A stretch of DNA of 34,835 nt from JBKJVQ01 sp046717125 (GTDB taxonomy: Bacteria > Pseudomonadota > Alphaproteobacteria > Rhizobiales > Methyloligellaceae): contig JBKJVQ010000216.1 of assembly GCA_046717125.1 (NCBI GenBank), positions 1 to 34,835 on the forward strand. Reading direction: 5' to 3'. Positions 1-7,150 of the stretch are shown here, one piece after another (position 1 is the first letter of the stretch; every line of letters begins with the position of its first letter). The notes beneath the pieces are model-generated. The model saw only the letters and a list, made by a program, of their open reading frames with translations, was not told the DNA's origin and did not search any database. The position numbers were made by a program, and so were the translations under genes.

Positions 1-76
1 TTTTCGGACGACATCATGCTCAAACTATTGGAATCGTTACGTTCATGTCTTTTGGTCGGTTGGACCCAAAAGACAT
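1..76. repeat. Tail of a rhizobial dispersed repeat plus adjacent hairpin
   Basis: Positions 1-24 (TTTTCGG, then ATCATGCTCAAA) match the right half of the repeat seen complete at 22450-22500, so the window starts inside a second copy. Directly after it, 45-57 and 63-76 form a stem (ATGTCTTTTGGTC against GACCCAAAAGACAT) with one bulged base and a 5-nt loop. Such CATGTCTTTTGG hairpins are often found with this repeat in Hyphomicrobiales. No gene overlaps the element; the first gene starts at 152. Confidence 0.7.
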
Positions 77-151
77 CGTGATCAAGTCGTTCCGTCTATT
101 GTGCGTCGGGGGCGCGCGTGCCGAAAGTCAGGAATGAAGGCGGGGGACAAT

Positions 152-1108
152 ATGGCCGCACGGAAAACTGAACCGCTGGACTGCTTGATCGTCGGCGCGG
201 GGCCGGCCGGATTGACCGGCGCGCTCTATCTCGCCCGATTCCATCGGAGCTTCGCCGTGATCGACAGTGGCGCGCCGCGTGCGGCCTGGATTCCGACAAG
301 CCACAACATCCCGCTGTTCGCTGAGGGCATCGGCGGCAAGGAACTGCTCGCGCGGCAGAAGGAGACAGCCGAGCGTTACGGCGCGGTCGTGCAGAACGGC
401 GAGGTGACGCGGATCGAGCGTACTGAGCATGGTTTTGTTGCCCACGCGGATACAGAAGACGGCGCGCTGACCATCAATGCCCGCAAGATCATGCTCGCGA
501 CCGGCGCGATCGACATCGAGCCGGACCTTCCAGATCTGCCCAACGCCGTGCAGCGCGGGCTCGTGCGCTATTGTCCAATCTGCGACGGCTATGAGGTAGC
601 GAACAAAAAGATCGCCGTGATCGGGTATGGCGACCGGGGCCTCGGCGAAGCCGATTTCGTCGCCCGCACCTATTCAGGCGACGTGACGCTGCTGACCCTC
701 GGCCAGAAAATGGACCTTGACGCCGGCGAACGGCGCAAAATCGCCGAACATGGAATTAGAGTTGTCGAGGAGCCGATCGGATCGCTCAGAATCGATGGAG
801 ACCGCATCGAGGCTTTGCGCACGAAAGGCGGCGTGGATCTGGAGTTCGATGTGCTCTATTCGGCGCTCGGCCTGACCCTACGATCTGAACTGGCGACGGC
901 GCTCGGCGCGGAATACGACGACGCCAAAGCGGTGATCGTGGACGACCATTGCGAGACGAGCATCGACGGGCTCTATGCGGCGGGCGATGTCGTGCGATCG
1001 CTCAATCAGATTGTCGTCGCGATGGGCCATGCCGCGATCGCGGCGACCGACATCCATAATAAATGCGAGCCGCGCACCCAAGCCGAACCCGAGTCGCACG
1101 GGCGGTAG
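152..1108 (+). CDS. Thioredoxin-reductase-like FAD/NAD(P)-dependent oxidoreductase
   Basis: A 318-residue flavoprotein of the pyridine nucleotide-disulphide oxidoreductase type. The N-terminal FAD-binding motif GAGPAG lies at residues 15-20, a CPIC motif at 141-144 aligns with the CATC redox pair of thioredoxin reductase, and the C-terminal FAD motif YAAGDVV is present. The length fits low-molecular-weight thioredoxin reductases. The second dinucleotide fold reads GYGDRG with no HRR-type NADPH motif following, so the reductant or partner may differ from true TrxB. The start at 152 is chosen for a GGGGGA box 5 nt upstream; the frame is open to 101 with an in-frame ATG at 134. It is not in an operon: the next gene is convergent and ends 4 nt away. 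True thioredoxin reductase cannot be excluded, but a paralogue is more likely. Confidence 0.85.
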   Translation: MAARKTEPLDCLIVGAGPAGLTGALYLARFHRSFAVIDSGAPRAAWIPTSHNIPLFAEGIGGKELLARQKETAERYGAVVQNGEVTRIERTEHGFVAHADTEDGALTINARKIMLATGAIDIEPDLPDLPNAVQRGLVRYCPICDGYEVANKKIAVIGYGDRGLGEADFVARTYSGDVTLLTLGQKMDLDAGERRKIAEHGIRVVEEPIGSLRIDGDRIEALRTKGGVDLEFDVLYSALGLTLRSELATALGAEYDDAKAVIVDDHCETSIDGLYAAGDVVRSLNQIVVAMGHAAIAATDIHNKCEPRTQAEPESHGR

Positions 1109-1112
1109 AATC

Positions 1113-2465
1113 TTACCCCGCGACGGTCGCCGCAGTCTTCCCGCGCTCCGCTGCCATGAGGTACCGCTTCGTCAGGATCTTGCCTGCCTCGACCGCCGGC
1201 TGATCGAACGGATCGACGCCAAGCAGGCGCGCCGCGAGGATCGTTTCCAGCATGTAATGCATCATCAGCCCGCCGAGCGCTTCTTCGTCGAGCTGGTCGA
1301 GCTGGATCACGCGCACCGGCCGGCCGGCCGCGATCAGCGCCTCGGGGATGGCGCGCGCTTGCGCCGCGACGAGGTCGCCCGCGCGGCGGCCGGCGAGCCA
1401 TGAGACACCGGCTGCTTCCGCGAGTTCCTTGTCGATGATCGGGCCGGTGCCGGTCGAGTCCTGGCGGATGACGGTAATGAGATGATCCCGCGGCCCGTCG
1501 AGATAGAGCTGAAGCTGACTGTGCTGGTCGACCGGCCCCATCGCAGCGACAGGCGTCATGCCCTCGCCGCCCTTGCCAAGGCTCTCGGCCCAAAGCTGCA
1601 CGTACCACTGCGCGAAGCGCCCGAGCCGGTCGCTGTAGGGCAGCATCACCATGGCGCGCGTGCCCTTTTCCTTCGACATCGCTACCGAGATCGCCGCGCC
1701 GACGGCCGCGGGCAAGTCGGCCGGCCGCTGCACCTTCAGCATCTGGTCGACGACGGTTTTCGCGCCGCGCCGCAGCGCCTCGACGTCGAGATCACGGGCG
1801 AGCGCGGGAAGCATGCCGACATTGGAAAGTCCGGAGAAGCGCCCGCCAATGCCGGGATGATGCGGCAGAGTCGGAATGTTCTCGCGCTCGGCGAGAAGAC
1901 GCAGCGCGTTCGACACGCCTTCGACGCGCGGCTCGGTCACGCACAGGAACATCTCGGCCGGCTTCCCGCCCGCCTTTTTCACCGCCTGCAGCGCTGTCAG
2001 AACCTGCACCAGCGTTTCCGGCGTGTTGCCGGATTTCGAAATCACGACGAAACGCATGGCGCCCATGTCGAGATCGAGCAGACTGCGCTCAAGCGTGCGG
2101 GGATCGAGATTGTCGTAGAAGCGCACGCGCGGCCGCTCGCCCTTCTCGCCGGCATTTTCCGCAGGGATCGACCAGCCTCCGAGCTGCGCCAGCGTCTGCC
2201 CGCCAAGGCTCGATCCGCCGGTGCCGAAGAAGACGATGTTGCGCGCGCCTTGCGACAGATTATTGAGCGCAGCTCGGGCTTCGGCGATGTCGTCGCGCCA
2301 TTCGGGCACGCGCAGGATCGGAAGGCGGTTCTCGCGGTAGTCTTCCTGGAGATCGGCGATCGCGGGCCCCAGCCGGTTCAGCCAGGATTCATATTGGGCC
2401 TTGGTGAGACCGCCCGCCCCGATCTGATCCTCGAAACATCCAGCGATCGACTGCTTGAAGGCCAT
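1113..2465 (-). CDS. pgi: Glucose-6-phosphate isomerase
   Basis: Interconverts glucose 6-phosphate and fructose 6-phosphate in the cytoplasm. The 450-residue product carries the family phosphate-binding motifs: GTGGSSLGG from about residue 81, SKSGNTPET at 143-151, and a GGRFSGLSNVG segment further on. It belongs to the shorter bacterial class of the family rather than the roughly 550-residue E. coli form. The frame is open to 2588, but the first 41 codons look like translated leader; the ATG at 2465 follows a GGGGTAGGG purine run and begins a normal N-terminus. It stands alone, convergent with the flavoprotein gene (4 nt between stops). The roughly 600 bases upstream must hold its promoter, which I could not pick out. 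Confidence 0.95.
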   Translation of the reverse strand: MAFKQSIAGCFEDQIGAGGLTKAQYESWLNRLGPAIADLQEDYRENRLPILRVPEWRDDIAEARAALNNLSQGARNIVFFGTGGSSLGGQTLAQLGGWSIPAENAGEKGERPRVRFYDNLDPRTLERSLLDLDMGAMRFVVISKSGNTPETLVQVLTALQAVKKAGGKPAEMFLCVTEPRVEGVSNALRLLAERENIPTLPHHPGIGGRFSGLSNVGMLPALARDLDVEALRRGAKTVVDQMLKVQRPADLPAAVGAAISVAMSKEKGTRAMVMLPYSDRLGRFAQWYVQLWAESLGKGGEGMTPVAAMGPVDQHSQLQLYLDGPRDHLITVIRQDSTGTGPIIDKELAEAAGVSWLAGRRAGDLVAAQARAIPEALIAAGRPVRVIQLDQLDEEALGGLMMHYMLETILAARLLGVDPFDQPAVEAGKILTKRYLMAAERGKTAATVAG

Positions 2466-3072
2466 CCCTACCCCGCTCCGTCGCTTCCGGAAATCTGCGT
2501 GAAGTTCGGCGGACAGTAGCCACGCACGGCCGAGACCGCCACCTTCATGTCGGCGGTAAGTTGAAGGCATCAACGAGTCAAACAGCATCGATTACTCGAC
2601 GGCATTCGCCGCGAGTTTTCAAAGAGCGGCCCCCGTAACCCGAGGATGTGCGGAGCGCCACAAGACCGCATCCGTAAATTGTTTAGGGCAGCCTCACGGC
2701 GCTGGGGCAGGTAGGCGGCCCCAGGGTCGCGGTCGGCAGGGCCCCGGGACAGAGACGGATCGTTAGGGCCGCTCCGACTCGGGTCGCCGCTCTCGCCTCC
2801 ATGCTTCAGACGGCTGCAGCACACCCCCGGCGGAGGCGGGATGGGGTTGAAGATACGGGGGGTTTTTGGGGCGGGGATAAGAGTTCAGGTGGTCGCGACA
2901 TGCACTGCCGTCATCCCGGCGAAAGCCGGGATCCAGCGAGGTCTATCGAAAATACGAATATAGACTCTTGCGCTGGATCCCGTGTCTCGCGATGCGCTTG
3001 CGCACGCGGCACGGGAAGACGCGGCGGTCGATGGCAGAAGGCCGGCCAGATGCAGCAATCCGCGAAGTTGCG
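2466..3072. other. Long intergenic region with inverted repeats, no gene
   Basis: About 600 bases between the pgi start and the end of the non-catalytic M16 gene. I find no convincing coding sequence: the short open frames are low-complexity and rich in Arg, Ser and Gly. It holds a 7-bp stem (2702-2708 with 2718-2724, CTGGGGC/GCCCCAG), a G-rich tract near 2840-2880, and the palindromic repeat at 2909-3021. It should contain the pgi promoter and the end of the M16 transcript. No hairpin here is followed by a clear T-run in the M16 direction. Confidence 0.6.
2909..3021. repeat. REP-like palindromic element
   Basis: Begins CGTCATCCCGG, followed by GCGAAAGCCGGGATCCAGCG, a core of alternating arms and then CGCTGGATCCCG (2971-2982), ending in a decayed CGGGAAGACG. 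GGGATCCAGCG at 2928-2938 pairs with CGCTGGATCCC at 2971-2981, and GTCTA pairs with TAGAC inside. Outer arms (CGTCATCCCGG against CGGGAAGACG) are imperfect. This sequence type is widespread between genes in alphaproteobacterial genomes. It lies just downstream of the M16 gene pair and might stabilise or end that transcript. Confidence 0.75.
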
Positions 3073-4455
3073 CTACCCCCCCGACTTGAGCTCCGCAGGG
3101 GCCGGCACGACCGCCTCGACAGGACGGCCGACAATTGTGGTGATCAGCTTCTGCGGCTCGATCAGCTCCTGCGCGACACGCTTGATGTCTTTCAGCGTGA
3201 CCGCGTTGACCTCGCTGTTGCGGCGGTCGACATAGTCGATGCCGAGATCCTCGAGCTGGATCCAGAGAAGCTGGTTGGCGATCTTGGAACTCGTGTCGAA
3301 CCGCAACGCATACGAGCCGGTCTGATAGGCCTTGGCGTTCTCCAGTTCCTCTGCGGTCGGCCCCTCGGCGGCGATCCGATCGAGTTCCTTCTGGATCACG
3401 TCGATCGACGTATTGACGGCCTCGTTCTGGGTCGCGACCGCACCGACGAAGATCGATGCGTGCTGGAACGGGTAGATGTAGGAGTAGACCGAATAGGCGA
3501 GACCGCGTTTCTCCCGCACCTCCTCCATCAGCCGCGAATTGAAGCCGCCGCCGCCGATGATGTAGTTCAGGAGATAGGCAGCGATGAAATCCGGATCCTT
3601 CCGCGCGATCCCACGATGGCCGAAGCGCACTACGGTCTGCGGAATGTCCATGTCGATGAGCTGGCGGTCGGGGCCGAGCGGCGGCTCGGCGTCCGCGACC
3701 GGCACGAGATCGGCCTTCTCCGGCAAGCCGCCGAAGACCTTGTCGAGAAGCTCGCCCAGGGCTTCAGGCGTGATGTCGCCGACCACGGCGACTTTCAGAT
3801 TGTCGCGGGCATAGGTCTTCTTCACATACGACTTCAGATCATCGGGCGTAATGGCGGCGATGCTCTCGGGCGTGCCCTTGATCGGCGACGAATAGGGATG
3901 GTTCGGGAACGCGGTCTTGTACCAGGCCTCGGTCGCGACATGCTCGGGATCGTTCATGTCATACCGGTGCGTGGCGAGGATCTGCCCCCGCACGCGGTCG
4001 ACCGCGTCCGGTGCGATATGCGGATCGGTCAGGGCGAGACGCAGCAGCTCGAACGCCTCGTCCTTGTTAGGCGTCAGCGTCTGGATATTGGCCGCCATCA
4101 CATCGCGCGCGGCGTCGAAATTAAATTTGACGGCAAGCTCTTCGATCCGGTTCTGGAACGCGCTCGAATCGAGATCACCCGCGCCTTCGTTCATCATGCC
4201 CGATACGAAATAGGCAATCCCCGGCTTGCCCGCCGGATCCTGCGTCGCGCCGCCCTCGAAGGCAAACCGCATGGCGATCAGCGGCCGGTCATGGCTTTCG
4301 ACCAGCCACGCTTTGATGCCGCCCTTGCTTGTGACTTCCTTCACCTCGATCGCCTCAGCGTGCGAGACGAACAGGAGCGAGCCCAGCAACGCGGCCGCAA
4401 CCAGCCGGACCCTGCCCGCGCCGAGCGACGGCAAGGCGAAACGGAACATGCGCAT
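3073..4455 (-). CDS. M16 family peptidase-like protein, non-catalytic subunit
   Basis: A 460-residue secreted pitrilysin-fold protein. Residues 1-34 form a signal peptide (charged start, hydrophobic VRLVAAALLGSLLF, cleavage after SHAEA). The M16 N-domain is recognisable, but where the catalytic partner has HFLEH this protein reads YFVSG, so the zinc site is missing. The glycine-rich loop GGGGFNSRLMEEVREKRG followed by LAYSVYSY is retained; that R/Y segment is typical of the inactive partner in M16B heterodimers. The start at 4455 lies 8 nt after the upstream stop and is served by an AGGAG overlapping that gene's end, so the two are translationally coupled. Likely forms a periplasmic heterodimer with the product of 4464-5903. 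Substrate unknown. Confidence 0.88.
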   Translation of the reverse strand: MRMFRFALPSLGAGRVRLVAAALLGSLLFVSHAEAIEVKEVTSKGGIKAWLVESHDRPLIAMRFAFEGGATQDPAGKPGIAYFVSGMMNEGAGDLDSSAFQNRIEELAVKFNFDAARDVMAANIQTLTPNKDEAFELLRLALTDPHIAPDAVDRVRGQILATHRYDMNDPEHVATEAWYKTAFPNHPYSSPIKGTPESIAAITPDDLKSYVKKTYARDNLKVAVVGDITPEALGELLDKVFGGLPEKADLVPVADAEPPLGPDRQLIDMDIPQTVVRFGHRGIARKDPDFIAAYLLNYIIGGGGFNSRLMEEVREKRGLAYSVYSYIYPFQHASIFVGAVATQNEAVNTSIDVIQKELDRIAAEGPTAEELENAKAYQTGSYALRFDTSSKIANQLLWIQLEDLGIDYVDRRNSEVNAVTLKDIKRVAQELIEPQKLITTIVGRPVEAVVPAPAELKSGG

Positions 4456-4463
4456 GTCGGGTC

Positions 4464-5903
4464 TCAACTCCTGGGCTTGGCGCCATTGGCCGGCGTATCT
4501 TTTTGTGTCGATTGGGCGGCGATTGGCGTCAGAATTCCGGTTACGGAGTTCCGCGCGACAATATATTTGCGGGCGACAGCCTGGATCGCCGCGGCATCGA
4601 CCTTCTTCAGCCGCTCGGGCCACTTCTCGATGTCGTCGACCGAGAAGCCCATCGCAAGCCGCCAGCCATACTGCCGCGCGAGCGCGCCCTGGCTGTCGGT
4701 TGCATAAACGTAGTCGGCGATTTCGTTGGCGCGCGCGCGTTCGAGTTCCGCCTCGGTGACGCCATTGGCGATCACGTCGGCGAGGACTGCATCAATGCCC
4801 TTCTCGAGTTCGGCTGGGGAGGCCTCGTCACCCGAAGCGACCGCATAGACACCCATGCGTCCGCCATCGAGACCGGAATCAGAGTACCAGCCGCCGGCGC
4901 TGGCCGCGATTTTGTCTTCTGCGACGAGTTTGCGGTAAAGCCTGCCGGTCGATTGGCCGGCGACTATCTTCAGCAACAGCGTCAGCGCCTCGGCCTCGCC
5001 GGGTTCGGCCGTCGTTGCAGAAGGCGCGAGGTAGTACCGCTGGACGATCATGCGGCCTGCGCGCGCATCGGCCAGCTCGACTTTCACGGGGGCATAATGC
5101 TTCGGCTCCCCGGGCCGCTCACGCAGACCGATTCGCGCGCTCGGCTTGAGTTTGCCGAACGTCTCCTCGGCGAGCTTCTTCACCTCGTCCGGCTGAACAT
5201 CGCCGGAAACGACGAGGATCGCGTTGTTGGGGGCGTAGAAGCGCTCGTAATATTCCATCGCATCGTCGCGATCGAGCTTGAGGATTTCGTGCTCCCAGCC
5301 AATCACGGGAATGCCGTAAGGGTGCGACTGATAGAGCGCCGCCATCATCTGCTCCTGCAGGATGGAATTGGGATCGTTATCGACGCGGCTCTTGCGCTCC
5401 TCGACGATGACCTTCCGCTCCGTCACGACGTCGTTTTCCGCCAGGCGCAAATTCGCCATGCGGTCGGCCTCCATCTCCATCACCATTGGCAGGCGCTCTT
5501 TGGCGACCACCTGGAAATAGGCCGTGACGTCGTGATTGGTGAAAGCGTTGTCCTCGCCGCCATTGCGCGCGACGATCTTCGAGAACTGGCCCGGCTGAAT
5601 CTTCTCGGTGCCCTTGAACATCAGATGCTCGAGGAAGTGCGCGATGCCCGAACGGCCAGGCGGTTCGTCTGCCCCCCCGACCTTGTACCAAACCATGTTC
5701 GTCACCACCGGCGCCCGGTGGTCCGGGATAATGACGATTTGCAGCCCGTTCTCCAACGTGTGTTCGACTGCGCGCGGACCGACCCGGTCGGTCGACTCCG
5801 ATTCTGGTTCCGCCGCGAAAGCGACCGCCATCGAAGCGAGACTGAGGCATGCGAACAGGACGCCGGCCTTGACGCCGAGCGGGCCCACGAGCTGATCGAA
5901 CAT
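4464..5903 (-). CDS. M16 family zinc metallopeptidase, catalytic subunit
   Basis: A 479-residue secreted zinc peptidase. The inverted zinc motif HFLEH is at residues 89-93, in the context SGIAHFLEHLMFKGT, and the downstream acidic ligand region (VVTERKVIVEERK) is present. The early hydrophobic stretch VLFACLSLASMAVAFA before AEPESES is a signal peptide. The frame is open to 5975 with ATGs at 5921 and 5903; 5903 is preferred because GAGG lies 8 nt upstream and it gives a shorter signal peptide. It is the first gene of a two-gene unit with the non-catalytic subunit, a common arrangement for bacterial M16B peptidases. Its role is probably periplasmic peptide or misfolded-protein degradation; that role is inferred. 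Confidence 0.92.
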   Translation of the reverse strand: MFDQLVGPLGVKAGVLFACLSLASMAVAFAAEPESESTDRVGPRAVEHTLENGLQIVIIPDHRAPVVTNMVWYKVGGADEPPGRSGIAHFLEHLMFKGTEKIQPGQFSKIVARNGGEDNAFTNHDVTAYFQVVAKERLPMVMEMEADRMANLRLAENDVVTERKVIVEERKSRVDNDPNSILQEQMMAALYQSHPYGIPVIGWEHEILKLDRDDAMEYYERFYAPNNAILVVSGDVQPDEVKKLAEETFGKLKPSARIGLRERPGEPKHYAPVKVELADARAGRMIVQRYYLAPSATTAEPGEAEALTLLLKIVAGQSTGRLYRKLVAEDKIAASAGGWYSDSGLDGGRMGVYAVASGDEASPAELEKGIDAVLADVIANGVTEAELERARANEIADYVYATDSQGALARQYGWRLAMGFSVDDIEKWPERLKKVDAAAIQAVARKYIVARNSVTGILTPIAAQSTQKDTPANGAKPRS

Positions 5904-6073
5904 GAAGAAAGCCTCATTCATCGCGGATCGGGGGTAAGGCCGCAGCCTACGAGGGGCCGGCGGAACGTGAAGCATCGGACGCGAATGTCGGATTTGGTCG
6001 AAGGCGATGCAAGTTAAAAGGCGGCAATGGCGCCAGCGCGACCGAACGAGAGCGTGAGGATTTCAGCGCAGGT

Positions 6074-6529
6074 TCAGCGGACGACCTGGGGATCGCCAGC
6101 CTCGGGAGACGGCACGTCGACCGCTTCTTCTACTTCTTGTTCTTTCTTGCGCTTCCACATCCGATCCAGCAGGCCGGGTTGCGGATCACGCCCCTCAACA
6201 GCCTTCGACGCGTCGAGTTTCTTTTTCTCGCGATCTGCAACCGCCACGGCGCGGCGGCGCTCGTCGGGGTCGTCGGGCCAATTCATGTTCTCGCCCGGCA
6301 CAGCGGCGATCGTACCGGGCTGAGGCAATGCGCGTGCGTTCGGCGGCAGAACCAGCGGCGCACGCTCCGCGATCGCGTTATCCCGGCGCTTGGTCGTGTC
6401 GTTGACGCCCAGCATGTCGAACACGCGGCCTTCGTATTGGATCGTGTCGCCGCATCCGGCGAGCGCCATCGGAAGGCAGAGCGCGATCGCTATCGCCAAT
6501 CGCTTCGCTGTGGCCCGACGCCGGCTCAT
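6074..6529 (-). CDS. Small lipoprotein, DUF3035/BamF-like
   Basis: A 151-residue predicted lipoprotein. The signal peptide ends in the lipobox LAGC with lipidated Cys26. The mature part has a short motif, RRDNAIAERAPLVLPPN, that resembles the DUF3035 signature of BamF, a lipoprotein of the outer-membrane beta-barrel assembly machine in some alphaproteobacteria. The C-terminal half is highly charged and probably flexible. The ATG at 6529 is preceded by GGGGGA at 9 nt. It lies 99 nt downstream of lspA, the gene for the peptidase that would process it, and upstream of the M16 pair. The BamF link is a recollection of motif similarity and is tentative; the lipoprotein call is firm. Confidence 0.72.
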   Translation of the reverse strand: MSRRRATAKRLAIAIALCLPMALAGCGDTIQYEGRVFDMLGVNDTTKRRDNAIAERAPLVLPPNARALPQPGTIAAVPGENMNWPDDPDERRRAVAVADREKKKLDASKAVEGRDPQPGLLDRMWKRKKEQEVEEAVDVPSPEAGDPQVVR

Positions 6530-6628
6530 CGATTAAGTCCCCCAATGCGTCAACGCAAACCCGGTCCCACCCGGTCACGCAGCGAACGGCCGGTCGGCCA
6601 CGCGCGAAGGTACCGGTTAAGTTCGCTT

Positions 6629-7150
6629 TCAGACCTTTTTGTGGCCCCCGAAGGCCGCATCCCACACCAATCCCATGACACCGGCCACGATGGCAATATC
6701 GGCGACGTTGAAGACATACCAGTGGTAACCAAGAGCGTGTAGCGACACAAAATCCGCAACCGCGCCATAGGCCGCGCGGTCGATGGCGTTGCCAATCGCG
6801 CCGCCGATCAGCAAGCCGATCGATATCGCGACGAACCGCGATGAAGTACGGGCAAGCCAGATCGTCAGCGCGACGACGGCCAGCGCCGCAATCGCCACCA
6901 GCACCCAGCGCCCCCATCCGTCCTGCTGGAACAGCCCGTACGAAATGCCCCTGTTCCAGACCATCACCAGGTCAAGAAAGGGAGTGACGGTCATCTGCTG
7001 CCGCACGGGCAGGTTCAGGCCATGCAGGATCCACAGCTTCGATGCCTGATCGAGTACGAGCGTGACCAAGGCGACGATCAGCCCGAGCCGCGACAGCGGC
7101 CCCCATACGCCGTGTGGCTGGGCGGGGGCGTCGACCGATCCGCCCCTCAC
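6629..7150 (-). CDS. lspA: Lipoprotein signal peptidase II
   Basis: Cleaves the signal peptide of diacylglyceryl-prolipoproteins in the inner membrane. The 173-residue product has four hydrophobic segments and both catalytic aspartates: Asp124 in GNAIDR and Asp151 in FNVADIAI. The frame is open well into ileS, but the sensible start is a GTG at 7150 whose last bases overlap the ileS stop (GTGA), giving normal family length and translational coupling. The ileS-lspA order is widely conserved in bacteria. A lipoprotein gene follows. Confidence 0.93.
   Translation of the reverse strand: MRGGSVDAPAQPHGVWGPLSRLGLIVALVTLVLDQASKLWILHGLNLPVRQQMTVTPFLDLVMVWNRGISYGLFQQDGWGRWVLVAIAALAVVALTIWLARTSSRFVAISIGLLIGGAIGNAIDRAAYGAVADFVSLHALGYHWYVFNVADIAIVAGVMGLVWDAAFGGHKKV

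Noticed and set aside
2570..3235. Short open frames in the gap upstream of pgi
   Set aside because: Low-complexity sequences crossing a palindromic repeat, without ribosome sites or similarity to known families.
2968..4707. Long plus-strand open frame (579 codons) opposite the M16 genes
   Set aside because: Arg/Asp/His/Leu-rich antisense shadow of strong M16 genes in GC-rich DNA; no domain or ribosome site.
4503..6017. Plus-strand open frame (504 codons) opposite the catalytic M16 gene
   Set aside because: Same type of antisense shadow; the opposite strand encodes HFLEH and a signal peptide.
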